A stretch of DNA of 19,858 nucleotides from JBBSQE01 sp038258095 (GTDB lineage: Bacteria; Actinomycetota; Thermoleophilia; Solirubrobacterales; 70-9): NCBI GenBank assembly GCA_038258095.1, contig JBBSQE010000024.1, positions 1 to 19,858 of the forward strand, written 5' to 3'. This document shows, one piece after another, positions 5,815 to 13,286 of the stretch (position 1 is the first letter of the stretch; the number at the start of each line of letters is the position of its first letter). The position numbers and the translations under genes were made by a program. Under the pieces are notes generated by a model, which was given only the letters and a program-made list of their open reading frames with translations, was not told the DNA's origin and searched no databases.

Positions 5815-7182
5815 TCAGTCGACGTAGCCGCGGGTGCGGGACGCCTCGACGACCCGCTCGATGCCGACCAGGTACGCGGCCTCGCGCAGGTCGATCTGCT
5901 CGCTCTTGGCGCGCGCCGAGGTCTCGCGGTAGGCGCGGCGCATGATGGTGCCGAGCTTGTCGTTCACCTCGCGCTCCTCCCAGCGGAAGTGCTGGAGGTT
6001 CTGCACCCACTCGAAGTAGGAGACGACGACGCCCCCGGCATTCGCCATGACATCGGGAACGATGTAGACGTTGTTCTCGCGGAGGATGTCGTTGGCGGCC
6101 GGAGTGGTCGGGCTGTTCGCGCCCTCGATCAGCATCCGGCAGTTGATCCGGTCCGCGTTGCCTTCGTGAATCATCCCCCCGAGCGCCGCCGGGATCAGGA
6201 CATCGCATTCGACCGCGACGAGATCTTCGGCCGGCATCTCCTCGAAACCCTCGAAGTCGGTGATGTGGCCGCCCCCGGCGATGAACTCGTGCAGGGCGTC
6301 GGGATCGATCCCCTCGTCGGAGCGGACCGCGCCGTTTGCATCGGAGACGGCGACCATCTTGGCGCCGAGCTGGTGCATGATGCGTGCGGCCCAGGAGCCG
6401 ACGTTGCCGAACCCCTGGACGACGAAGGTCGTGTCGGCCGGGCTGAGGCCGATGTTGGGCGCCGCCTCTCGGAACATGTAGACGCAGCCCCGGCCGGTGG
6501 CCGCCTCCCGCCCAAGCGATCCCTCGAGCGCGATCGGCTTTCCTGTGCAGACGGCCGGCGTGTGGCCGTGAAGCTTTCCGTACTCGTCCATTAACCAGGC
6601 CATCGTCTGAGCGTTCGTACCGACATCGGGAGCGGGAATGTCGCGGGTGGGGCCGAGGACCTTGTCGATCTTGCTCATGAAGGAGCGGGTGATCGTCTGC
6701 AGCTCTGAGTTCTCGAGCTCGGCCGGGTTGCAGTTCACGCCGCCCTTGGCGCCGCCGAATGGCACACCGGCGACAGCCGTCTTCCAGGTCATCAGCGATG
6801 AGAGCGCGCGGACCTCGTCGATATCGACCTCGGGGTGGAAGCGGACACCGCCCTTGTAGGGGCCGCGGGCACCGTTGTGCTGGATGCGAAAGCCGGAGTA
6901 GACGTGGACCTTCCCGTCAGCCTGCTTGACCGGGATCTGGACGGTGACCTCGCGGTAGGGGGTCCAGAAGACCGTGCGCAGATCCTCGCGCAGGTCGAGG
7001 CGGTCACACGCCCGGTCGAAGTAGTGGCGGACGATGTCGAGGTTCGAGACCTCGGCCCGCTGTGCGGGCTTCGGGGCACCGCCTCCCGCGGCATCCGATT
7101 GCGCGGCCTGAACCGCCTCCGGCGACTCGTCGGTCTCCCCCCGCGCCCCGGTCGCGTCGGTCGTACTGGTCTCGGTCTCCAT
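5815..7182 (-). CDS. gdhA: Glu/Leu/Phe/Val dehydrogenase, glutamate dehydrogenase type
   Basis: It catalyses reversible oxidative deamination of glutamate to 2-oxoglutarate and ammonia with NAD(P), in the cytoplasm. ATG 7180-7182 is preceded by GAGGGAG, giving 455 aa; the longer open frame to 7296 has no protein character. Residues 1-45 are an Ala/Glu/Ser-rich extension. The catalytic domain follows, with GPYKGGVRFHPEVD (Lys110), MTWKTAVAGVPFGGAKGG (Lys134, Lys146) and PAPDVGTN (Asp186). The Rossmann domain has GFGNVG at 257-262. The last residues are RTRGYVD. All family motifs are intact. It is a single gene with its own probable terminator and converges on the acidic-protein gene. The cofactor preference cannot be settled by eye. 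Leucine or phenylalanine dehydrogenase is less likely, because the length and the GPYKGG/PAPDVGTN set fit GDH. Confidence 0.95.
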   Translation of the reverse strand: METETSTTDATGARGETDESPEAVQAAQSDAAGGGAPKPAQRAEVSNLDIVRHYFDRACDRLDLREDLRTVFWTPYREVTVQIPVKQADGKVHVYSGFRIQHNGARGPYKGGVRFHPEVDIDEVRALSSLMTWKTAVAGVPFGGAKGGVNCNPAELENSELQTITRSFMSKIDKVLGPTRDIPAPDVGTNAQTMAWLMDEYGKLHGHTPAVCTGKPIALEGSLGREAATGRGCVYMFREAAPNIGLSPADTTFVVQGFGNVGSWAARIMHQLGAKMVAVSDANGAVRSDEGIDPDALHEFIAGGGHITDFEGFEEMPAEDLVAVECDVLIPAALGGMIHEGNADRINCRMLIEGANSPTTPAANDILRENNVYIVPDVMANAGGVVVSYFEWVQNLQHFRWEEREVNDKLGTIMRRAYRETSARAKSEQIDLREAAYLVGIERVVEASRTRGYVD

Positions 7183-7327
7183 CCGGCTCCCTCGTTTGCT
7201 CTCTCGCCCTGGGCTGAGTGTCGCACAGGGTCGGGTATCCGGATGCGACTCGAAGTCGGGACGCAAGATTTCCACGTCGTCACGTTTGACACACATAGGT
7301 CAGATTCATCGGGCTACCTTCGAGTGG

Positions 7328-7757
7328 ATGGCGCCGTTGAAAGCAATGGGAGACCTGGCCGAGCTGAAGGGTCGCGGCCGACCTCGCACCACGCGGCTGC
7401 CGGGATCCTTCCCATTCGGCGAGGACTCGGACTACGACCTCATAGCGGATCTGGACGGAGAGCTGCATCGGGTGCAGGTCAAGTAGGCGGAGTCGACCGA
7501 GGACGTGGTGACGGTCCGCAGCTGTTCCCACTCACTGACCGACGGGAAAGTTCGGAGGAGCAAGCGATACACAGCCGCGATGATCGACTGGATCGCGGTG
7601 TTCGACAAGTGAACAGGGAGCTGCCTCTACATACCTACGACTGAGCCGGGCGCGGGGAGGTCTGTCCTCCACTCGACTATCGCCGGCCCGGAACAATCAG
7701 AGAGTGGGAATTCGCTTCGCCGACTCTTACCCGAAGCTTTCCGACGCCGACACTGAT
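7328..7757 (+). pseudogene. Decayed PD-(D/E)XK homing-endonuclease-like gene (PDDEXK_5 type)
   Basis: ATG 7328 starts MAPLKAMGDLAELK, the conserved head of small PD-(D/E)XK endonucleases related to group I intron enzyme I-Ssp6803I. A frame change near 7370 puts VAADLAPRGC in another frame, and a second near 7400 restores SFPFGEDSDYDLIADLDGE and HRVQVK. The catalytic Glu, Asp and QVK can all be seen. TAG at 7484 then breaks the frame; AESTEDVVTVRSCSHSLTDG and RSKRYTAAMIDWIAVFDK follow in frame up to TGA 7610. More homology (LYIPTTEPG) continues, and after another shift VGIRFADSYPKL ends near 7740. Two stops and three indels make it dead. It ends about 6 nt from tRNA-Ala(TGC). A perfect TTGACA at 7286-7291 precedes it without a matched -10. 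Confidence 0.85.
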
Positions 7758-7762
7758 GACGA

Positions 7763-7835
7763 TGGAGCCAGCCGGATTCGAACCGGCGGCCTTCTGCGTG
7801 CAAGGCAGACGCTCTGCCAACTGAGCTATGGCCCC
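7763..7835 (-). tRNA. tRNA-Ala (anticodon TGC)
   Basis: This 73-nt cloverleaf on the minus strand has acceptor GGGGCCA/TGGCTCC with the alanine-specific G3-U70 pair. The D arm is AGCTCAGTTGGCAGAGC, the anticodon stem is TCTGC/GCAGA with loop CTTGCAC, the variable loop is AGGCC, the T arm is GCCGG/CCGGC with TTCGAAT, and the discriminator is A with no encoded CCA. With the CGC tRNA at 4047, two alanine isoacceptors sit within 3.8 kb on the same strand, separated by unrelated genes. Confidence 0.96.
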
Positions 7836-7844
7836 TCGTGCCGC

Positions 7845-7850
7845 ATTGTA
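7845..7850 (-). promoter_or_regulatory. Probable -10 box of tRNA-Ala(TGC)
   Basis: TACAAT on the minus strand lies 9 nt before the first tRNA base, so transcription would begin only a few nucleotides before the mature 5' end. A strong -35 is not visible 16-18 nt further upstream, which is usual in high-GC actinobacteria. Confidence 0.45.
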
Positions 7851-7899
7851 GAAGCCCCTGCCTTGGCATCGGTGCGCCCGTTCGCCAGGGATGCCGCCG

Positions 7900-7919
7900 C
7901 GCGTTAGGCCGCGTTAGGC
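7900..7919. repeat. Perfect 10-bp tandem duplication at the CFA synthase stop codon
   Basis: CGCGTTAGGC occurs twice in a row on the plus strand (7900-7909 and 7910-7919). The copy on the right contains the stop codon (TAA on minus, 7916-7914) of the cyclopropane synthase gene. It looks like a recent slippage duplication and has no evident function. Confidence 0.7.
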
Positions 7920-9173
7920 GACCGGCGTGGCTTCCTGCCGAGCCGGCTGCCCGGCCCGCGTCCGGGCGCCGTGACCGGCACTCGACTCGTGCGCGCGCCA
8001 CTCGGGCTTCGCCAACAGGAGCAGAGCGTCGCCGAGGCGGCGCTCGATGAAGCCCGCCTCCACGAACGAGAGGTAGAAGACCCATAGGCGCCTGAACTGC
8101 TCGTCGTATCCGTGGGGCTCGAGATCGGGATAGGCCTCGAGGAACCGCTCGCGCCAGGCTGCCAGGGTGGGCGGGTAGCTCGCGGTGATGTCCTTCATCC
8201 AGACCTGCCGCAAGTCGGTCATCTCGGCCACGCACTCGCTCATCACCTGCATCGACGGCAGGCAGCCGCCCGGGAAGATGTGCGTGTTGGCGAAGCTCTT
8301 CGCCGCCTTCTCGGCCTCGTAGAGCCCGTCGTCGATTGTGATCGCCTGCAGCAACATCGCTCCATCGGGGGCTGTCAGCGCGCTGCACTTGGCAAAGAAC
8401 GTGTCGAAGTACTGCCAGCCGACCGCCTCGATCATCTCGATCGACACCAGCCGGTCATAGGTGCCGGTCAGGTCACGGTAGTCCTGCTCGATCACCGTCA
8501 CGCGGTCGCTCAGGCCGGCGTCGGCGATGCGCTCTCGCGCCAGCGCAGCCTGCTCCTTGGAGATCGTGGTCGTCGTCACTCGGCAGCCGGTCGTGCGCGC
8601 CGCGTGGATCGCAAGTCCGCCCCAGCCGGTGCCGATCTCGAGCAGATGGTGCTCCGGCCGCAACCCGAGACGCGAACAGATGCGGTCCAGCCGGCTAATC
8701 TGTGCCTCCTCCAGGCTCTCGCCCTCGCGCTCATACACCGCGCACGAGTACATCATCGACTCGTCCAGGAAGGCACCGAACAGGTCGTTCCCGAGGTCGT
8801 AATGGGCGGAGATGTTCTCCCGCGCCCGCCCGCCGGTGTTGGCCGGCACGGCCTTCCGCACCCGGTCGAGCCACCCGCGCGGCTTCGCAACCGCTCCGCG
8901 CACGCCGTCGAGGCTCTGCAGCTCCCGCGCCGCGATCCTGATCAGCGAGACAAGGTCGTCGGTCTCCCACAGTCCGTCCACATAGCCCTCGCCCAGGCCC
9001 AGGCTGCCTCGCAGCGGACCCGACCAGGCTCGTGGATCGTTGATTGTCACGGTCGCGCGCAGGTCGGCGTCGGCGGGCCCGTAGGCACGCACCCGGCCGT
9101 CCTCAATGACCGTGACGCGGCCCTCGGTGATGCGGCGGAAAACGATCGAGACCGCGCCTCGAGAAAAGTTCAT
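7914..9173 (-). CDS. cfa: Cyclopropane-fatty-acyl-phospholipid synthase family methyltransferase
   Basis: Enzymes of this family use S-adenosylmethionine to add a methylene or methyl group to the double bond of acyl chains in membrane phospholipids. The 419-aa protein has an N-terminal domain (1-110) and a methyltransferase domain starting near ISAHYDLGNDLFGAFLDESM at 121-140. The SAM motif LLEIGTGWGGLAIHAA is near 177-191. Expected active-site residues appear in MYSCAVYE (Cys), SIEMIEAVGW (Glu), THIFPGGCLPS (His) and YLSFVEAGF (Tyr). ATG 9173 overlaps the DUF1365 stop by 4 nt (ATGA), so it is the last gene of a coupled three-gene operon. Product could be a cyclopropane, a methyl-branched or an alkylated unsaturated chain; sequence alone does not decide. 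Confidence 0.93.
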   Translation of the reverse strand: MNFSRGAVSIVFRRITEGRVTVIEDGRVRAYGPADADLRATVTINDPRAWSGPLRGSLGLGEGYVDGLWETDDLVSLIRIAARELQSLDGVRGAVAKPRGWLDRVRKAVPANTGGRARENISAHYDLGNDLFGAFLDESMMYSCAVYEREGESLEEAQISRLDRICSRLGLRPEHHLLEIGTGWGGLAIHAARTTGCRVTTTTISKEQAALARERIADAGLSDRVTVIEQDYRDLTGTYDRLVSIEMIEAVGWQYFDTFFAKCSALTAPDGAMLLQAITIDDGLYEAEKAAKSFANTHIFPGGCLPSMQVMSECVAEMTDLRQVWMKDITASYPPTLAAWRERFLEAYPDLEPHGYDEQFRRLWVFYLSFVEAGFIERRLGDALLLLAKPEWRAHESSAGHGARTRAGQPARQEATPVA

Positions 9174-10042
9174 GGTGAGAGAAATCCCTTCGGCTTCCTG
9201 CCTTCCGGATGCTGTGCGTACTGCGCTCCCTTTCGCTTCAGCTTCAAGCTCTGCCGGTAGATCCCGGCGATCACCTTCAGCGACATCAGCGGGTACCGGG
9301 CGAGCATCTTCGATGTGTTCGCCCGCGTCAAGCTCAGCCGCTCGAGCGACAGCGTCGCGTCGAAGGCCTTCGGTCCGTCGGCCTCCCCCGGAGTGTCACC
9401 CGTCGGCCGGGACTCGATGTGGACGGCGAGCCGTTTGCCCGGCTCCGAGGTCCGCAGCCCGTAGCGGTGCGCCATCCCCATCAGGGGTGACACGTGCAGC
9501 ACCTTCTCGAACTCGCCCGAGATGACGCCGCCACTTGCGCCGTCCTCCCGACCAAGCACATACGGATGGCGCTCGCCCCAGGGGATGTTCTTGACATCCG
9601 CGATGACGGCTTCGACCCGCTCGCCGACGCCGTCGAAGCAATAGTAGAAGCTGACCGGATTGAAGTGGTGGCCGAAGTGGCGCAGGCCGGTCAGCAGGCG
9701 CACCGGGCCCTCGGGCCTCGAACCAGTGGCCGCCTCCACCTCGTCCTTCGCGCACTCGGCCAGCGGCCTGTCCGCCGGCCCCATGAAGTCCGCTCGCTCG
9801 AACCGCGTGAGCGCCCGCCCTCGGGCCGACCATCCCGGGAACGGATCGAGGACGCCGGGAAGCTCGTCTAGGTCGAGGTAGGCCATGTAGAGGCGGTAGC
9901 TGAAGGAATGCTCGATCGGCTCGAAGCGGCGATGCCGCACGGTGCCCTCGTAGAGCGCCGACGCAGTCCCGCGGGGCGCGGGTGCATTCGGGACGCTCGG
10001 CGTCTCGGCCGGCGCCTCCAGCAGCGCCGATCCGCGGCTCAC
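9170..10042 (-). CDS. DUF1365 family protein
   Basis: DUF1365 proteins accompany FAD oxidoreductases and CFA-type methyltransferases, but their reaction is not well established. The start is taken as GTG 10042-10040, which overlaps the TGA of the oxidoreductase gene (GTGA); the open frame upstream to 10171 lies inside that gene and is nonsense-like. The 290-aa product has the family landmarks SALYEGTVRHRRFEPIEHSF and YRLYMAYLDLDELPGVLDP near the N-terminus. It also has RLLTGLRHFGHHFNPVSFYY with its His cluster in the middle, EVEAVIADVKNIPWGERHPY-like residues after that, and MSLKVIAGIYRQSLKLKRKG at the end. Coupling by 4-nt overlaps on both sides implies equal production of the three proteins. 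Probably membrane-associated, by inference. Confidence 0.9.
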   Translation of the reverse strand: MSRGSALLEAPAETPSVPNAPAPRGTASALYEGTVRHRRFEPIEHSFSYRLYMAYLDLDELPGVLDPFPGWSARGRALTRFERADFMGPADRPLAECAKDEVEAATGSRPEGPVRLLTGLRHFGHHFNPVSFYYCFDGVGERVEAVIADVKNIPWGERHPYVLGREDGASGGVISGEFEKVLHVSPLMGMAHRYGLRTSEPGKRLAVHIESRPTGDTPGEADGPKAFDATLSLERLSLTRANTSKMLARYPLMSLKVIAGIYRQSLKLKRKGAQYAQHPEGRKPKGFLSP

Positions 10043-11292
10043 GCCGCCACCGCGATCCGCTCGCGCGGGCCGGCACACGCATCCAGTGCGCTCTTCACGC
10101 CGTCCTCGTGGAAGCCCCAGCCCCAGTAGGCGCCGGCGTAGCGCGTGCGGTTGACCCCGCTGATCTCCCACCGGCGCTCGCGCTCGCGAACGCCGTCAAC
10201 CGTGAACATCGGGTGCGAGTAGTGAATCGTCTTCAGGACCTTGGCCGGATCGACCGCCCCGGAGCGGTTGAGCGTCACGAAGAAGTCGGTCGCCGAGTCC
10301 AGCCGCTGCAGGTTGTTCATCCAGTAAGTGACCGTGGATCGCTCCGCCGCCTCCTGGCCGAGGTGGTAGTTCCAGCTCGCCCAAGCCGCCCGCCGGCGGG
10401 GCATCAGCGAGGAGTCGGTGTGCAGGACCGCCTCGTTGGGCAGATAGGGGATCGAGCCGAGGATCTCCTGCTCGGCCTGCGAGGGGTCGGCCAGCATCTC
10501 GAGCGCCTGGTCGGAATGGGTGGCGATCACGACCTCGTCGAACGCCTCGGTCTCGCAACCGTCCGCCTCGATCAGAACCCGGTCGTCCAGGCGCTCTATC
10601 CGCCTCACCGGCGCCGACGGGCGGATGCGGTCGCCGAACTGCTCGGTTACGGACTCGACGTAGCGAACCGAGCCGCCGTCGACCGTCTTCCACTTCGGCC
10701 TGTCCCTCAGCGAATACATGCCGTGGTTGTCGAAGAACTCTGCCATGAAGCTCGCCGGGAAGCTCCACATCTGAGCCGGATCCGCCGACCAGACCGCCGA
10801 GACCTGGGGGACGATCAGCCGCTCGACGAACTGCTTCGAGAAGTTGTGCTCGTCGAGCCAGTCACCGAGGGAAGGCGACGACGTCCCCATGCCGATCAGC
10901 TCCTGCGCCTCGCGGTTGAAGCGGTGGAAGTCGGCCAGCATCCGCAGGAAAGAGGGGCTGATCAGGTGCGCGGGGCGTGCGAAGACGCCTCGAGGCGTGC
11001 CGGCGTACTCGAACTTGCCGAGGCCGTCGGCAACCGAGAAGCTCATGTGGGACGGCTTCGAGGTGACCTCGAGCTCCTCCAGGAGTCGCTCGAAGTTCGG
11101 GTAGTTGCGGTCGTTGAAGACGATGAACCCGGTGTCGACCCACTGAGTCTCGTCCGGACCGTCGACGCGGATCGTGTTCGTGTGGCCGCCGAGACGCGAA
11201 TCCGCCTCGAAGAGGGTGATCTCGTGGTCGGGGTGAAGGACGTGTGCCGCGGTCAGCCCCGATATCCCGCTACCTACTATTGCGATCTTCAC
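10039..11292 (-). CDS. FAD-dependent oxidoreductase (amine oxidase / desaturase-like)
   Basis: The best start is GTG 11292-11290, which opens on VKIAIVGSGISGLTAAHVL; residues 7-12 are the GxGxxG dinucleotide fold, and FEADSRLGGHTNT follows. The frame upstream to 11484 lacks protein character. The 417-aa enzyme belongs to the NAD(P)/FAD family of amine-oxidase-like proteins that lie next to DUF1365 and CFA genes. Further landmarks are GFIVFNDRNYPNFERLL, the VSAVWSADP segment, WKTVDGGSVRYVE, an FAD-side DEVVIATHSDQALEML, and the C-terminal FAD-binding stretch NRTRYAGAYWGWGFHEDGV. It is the first gene of the operon. Homologues act on methylated or unsaturated fatty acyl chains (furan-fatty-acid or branched-acid pathways, from memory), so desaturation or oxidation of the acyl chain is a reasonable guess. 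Little leader is visible; a TAGTAC five bases before the GTG could be a -10 for a nearly leaderless mRNA. Confidence 0.92.
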   Translation of the reverse strand: MKIAIVGSGISGLTAAHVLHPDHEITLFEADSRLGGHTNTIRVDGPDETQWVDTGFIVFNDRNYPNFERLLEELEVTSKPSHMSFSVADGLGKFEYAGTPRGVFARPAHLISPSFLRMLADFHRFNREAQELIGMGTSSPSLGDWLDEHNFSKQFVERLIVPQVSAVWSADPAQMWSFPASFMAEFFDNHGMYSLRDRPKWKTVDGGSVRYVESVTEQFGDRIRPSAPVRRIERLDDRVLIEADGCETEAFDEVVIATHSDQALEMLADPSQAEQEILGSIPYLPNEAVLHTDSSLMPRRRAAWASWNYHLGQEAAERSTVTYWMNNLQRLDSATDFFVTLNRSGAVDPAKVLKTIHYSHPMFTVDGVRERERRWEISGVNRTRYAGAYWGWGFHEDGVKSALDACAGPRERIAVAA

Positions 11293-11428
11293 ATCCGGTA
11301 CTACGCAGAAAAGGCGGTACCGGTTGCCTGTCGTTTCTCGGCTGAAGGCCTTTCCGTATCGCCACGCGGGGAACCCTGCAGCCAACCGGGCCCAGGAATC
11401 CTTGCTGTAGCTTGTCAGCGACTTCGAG

Positions 11429-11445
11429 GCCCGGGGAACCCGGGC
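11429..11445. repeat. Perfect 7-bp hairpin upstream of the SGNH gene
   Basis: GCCCGGG (11429-11435) and CCCGGGC (11439-11445) flank a GAA loop, about 20 nt before the ATG of the secreted SGNH protein. In its mRNA this stable hairpin would sit close to the ribosome site, so it could lower or control translation. It could also be a terminator for something upstream, though no plus-strand gene precedes it. Confidence 0.4.
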
Positions 11446-11466
11446 GGGGTGATGGTAGAGGATCAA

Positions 11467-12117
11467 ATGGGAGCAGGCCGACACAAACGAGCATGTTTCG
11501 CATGCATGGTCATCGCCATCGCTGCGATGACGGCGCTCGTCACTCCCTCACTCGCTGCGGCCGGCTGTGGTGGCGTCGAAGCGAAGCAGCCGAAGCGAAG
11601 CGCGAATCCCGGCGGGGGTCCCCCGCTCGTGATCGGCGATTCCGTGATGGTGCTCGCCCTTTCGAATCTCGCCCACGCCGGGTACCTGGCCGATGCCCAG
11701 GGTTGTCGCCAGTTCGGCCAGGGCCTCGGCGTCGTCCGCAAGTACAAGCGCAAGGGTCGTCTGGGCCATCTCGTCGTGATCGGCCTCGGCGCCGACCTGA
11801 CGATCAGCGCCAAGAACATCCGCACCGCGCTCCACCTGATCGGCCCCAAGCGCGTCCTCGGCCTCGTCGTCCCGCGTGAGCTCGGCGGCGGCACCAGCTC
11901 GGACGCTCGGCGCGTACGAGCCGCCTACAAGCGCTGGCCGAAGCGGATCGTCCTGCTCGACTGGGTCCGCTACGCGAAGGGCAACCACAAGTGGTTTCAG
12001 CCCGATGGTCTTCACCTGACCTACAGCGGTGCCGACGCGTACGCGAGGCTGATCGACAGGGCGCTCCCCTACGCGAACGCCGGGAAATCCCCGAACCACG
12101 CTCACTTCCCGCGGTAG
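11467..12117 (+). CDS. Secreted SGNH/GDSL-hydrolase-like protein
   Basis: ATG 11467 is preceded by AGAGGA (11457-11462); ATG 11452 is an in-frame alternative. The 216-aa product has a signal peptide: basic head (GAGRHKR), hydrophobic core CMVIAIAAMTALVTPSLA and small residues at the cleavage site near 30-33. The mature part has block I LVIGDSVMV (Ser59), CRQFGQGL as block II, VVIGLGADLTI as block III and DGLHLTYSGADAYARLI as block V (Asp180, His183). This layout resembles the SGNH domain of extracytoplasmic acyltransferases and acetyl-esterases. Block III has Asp110 where the family usually has the oxyanion Asn. The frame is open far upstream to 9982 across the antisense strand of other genes, which is not coding. 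Substrate unknown; perhaps cell-wall or polysaccharide acyl groups. Confidence 0.85.
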   Translation: MGAGRHKRACFACMVIAIAAMTALVTPSLAAAGCGGVEAKQPKRSANPGGGPPLVIGDSVMVLALSNLAHAGYLADAQGCRQFGQGLGVVRKYKRKGRLGHLVVIGLGADLTISAKNIRTALHLIGPKRVLGLVVPRELGGGTSSDARRVRAAYKRWPKRIVLLDWVRYAKGNHKWFQPDGLHLTYSGADAYARLIDRALPYANAGKSPNHAHFPR

Positions 12118-12123
12118 CGGGGA
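12106..12123. terminator. Hairpin shared by two convergent genes
   Basis: TTCCCGC (12106-12112) pairs with GCGGGGA (12117-12123) around a GGTA loop, with one T-G pair. The stem includes the TAG stop codon (12115-12117) of the SGNH gene and sits 2 nt from the stop of the carboxypeptidase gene, with only 7 nt between the two stops. A bidirectional terminator is likely, though no T-run is present. Confidence 0.4.
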
Positions 12124-12124
12124 G

Positions 12125-13090
12125 CTAGCCCTCCTCCGCCTTCGCGCCGGCTGCGAGCAGCTGCGGCACCTGATTCAGGGGATCGGGTGAGTGCAGTAGG
12201 ACGACGCCGAGGTGGTTGCCTCCGCGGCGCTGGGTGATCACGTAGCAGCGCCCGGCCGCGTCGGTCAGGCCCGTCTTTACCCCGGTGATGCCGGGGGTGC
12301 CGTCGATCAGGAACGGGTTGATGTTGAAGAGGTCGAGGTGTCCGCCCTTGATCGGGAACGGGACTGAGATCCGGCGAGTCCCGACGATCCTGCCCAGCCA
12401 GGGGTCGGCGAGGTCGATCCGAGCCAGCGTCGCCAGGTCGAGAGGGCAGGAGTAGTTGTCCTTGTTGAGGAGGCCACTGGGGGTCGAGAAGTGCGAGCAG
12501 GTCAGCCCGAGTGCGCGGGCGCGGGCGTTCATCCGCCGGATGAACGCGTCCTGCCCCCCGGCGTCGTGCTGCGCGAGCGCGATTGCGGCGTCGTTCCCGG
12601 ACACCAGCATCAGTCCCTCGAGCAGGTCGCCCAACGGAACCCTCTTTCCCTTCGGCAGGACGCCGATGCCCGATCCCGCGTACCCGACCGCCTCGGGAGT
12701 GACCAGGACCCGCTCCCTCGGGCGGTGTCGCTGGGCGATGATCAGCCCGGTCATCATTTTCGTGAGGCTGGCGATCGGGAGTCGCCGTTCTGGATGAAGC
12801 TGCCAGAGGACCCGTCCGCTGTCGACGTCGAAGAGCAGGCCGGCCCGGGGCGGATCCTTGAAATCGATCCGGACCGGCGTTGGCTCGATCGCAGCTCGCA
12901 CGTGGAACGGGCTGGAGGGCGGCGCGTTGACCACCGGGCCGCCGGCGCCCACCTTTCCGGCGCCGAGGTCGACCTCCCTCGCGGCGGAGCCGTTTGCCGC
13001 CCCGTCATCGCGGGACGCAACGAAGGCGGTCGCGGTGGCGACGGTCGCGATGATCAGCACCGCGGCGAAGAGTATCCCCCGAATGCTCAC
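12125..13090 (-). CDS. D-alanyl-D-alanine carboxypeptidase (peptidase S11 family)
   Basis: The enzyme removes the terminal D-Ala of peptidoglycan stem pentapeptides outside the membrane. The start is GTG 13090-13088, overlapping the stop of the 64-aa membrane protein gene (GTGA); the frame upstream is not coding. The 321-aa protein has an N-terminal membrane helix (ILFAAVLIIATVATATAFVA), a Gly/Ala-rich linker to about 70, and all three penicillin-binding motifs: SxxK at Ser108-Lys111 (IASLTKMMT), SxN at 164-166 (LMLVSGNDAAIALA) and KTG at 272-274 (GVKTGLTD). It lacks the extra C-terminal PBP5 domain. The helix probably anchors it or is cleaved. Its coupling to a rhomboid-like protein and a small membrane protein suggests an envelope unit. 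Confidence 0.95.
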   Translation of the reverse strand: MSIRGILFAAVLIIATVATATAFVASRDDGAANGSAAREVDLGAGKVGAGGPVVNAPPSSPFHVRAAIEPTPVRIDFKDPPRAGLLFDVDSGRVLWQLHPERRLPIASLTKMMTGLIIAQRHRPRERVLVTPEAVGYAGSGIGVLPKGKRVPLGDLLEGLMLVSGNDAAIALAQHDAGGQDAFIRRMNARARALGLTCSHFSTPSGLLNKDNYSCPLDLATLARIDLADPWLGRIVGTRRISVPFPIKGGHLDLFNINPFLIDGTPGITGVKTGLTDAAGRCYVITQRRGGNHLGVVLLHSPDPLNQVPQLLAAGAKAEEG

Positions 13091-13281
13091 AGCGGCGGGT
13101 TGCGGATGGCGCCGATCAGGCCGAGGAGGATCATCAGGTCGATTCCGAGGGCGATCACGCCGAGCACCACGGTCTGGATGTTGAACTGCGCCTCGAACGC
13201 GAAGACGACGGTCATCGCGGCGATGGCGGCGCAGAAGAGGATGCCCGCCGTGAGAATCGCTGTTCGCGTCTCGGCCCCCAT
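13087..13281 (-). CDS. Small membrane protein (64 aa), two membrane segments
   Basis: ATG 13281-13279 begins MGAETRTAILTAGILFCAAI and the frame ends at TGA 13087. Two hydrophobic segments of about 20 residues, AILTAGILFCAAIAAMTVVF and VVLGVIALGIDLMILLGLIG, are separated by a short loop with FEAQFN. The C-terminus is AIRNPPL. The gene starts 5 nt after the rhomboid-like gene and overlaps the carboxypeptidase start by 4 nt, so it is expressed with both. I do not recognise the family. It may be a subunit or chaperone for its neighbours, but that is inference. Confidence 0.75.
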   Translation of the reverse strand: MGAETRTAILTAGILFCAAIAAMTVVFAFEAQFNIQTVVLGVIALGIDLMILLGLIGAIRNPPL

Positions 13282-13286
13282 CGAGC

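Noticed and set aside
7286..7320. Perfect TTGACA (7286-7291) with TACCTT (7315-7320) as a promoter
   Set aside because: The spacer is 23 nt, too long for a sigma-70-type promoter, and the gene behind it is dead.
9982..11451. Long plus-strand open frame (over 1.4 kb) leading into the SGNH gene
   Set aside because: It runs antisense to the FAD oxidoreductase, has shadow-like composition, and the real gene has its own ribosome site, start and signal peptide at 11467.
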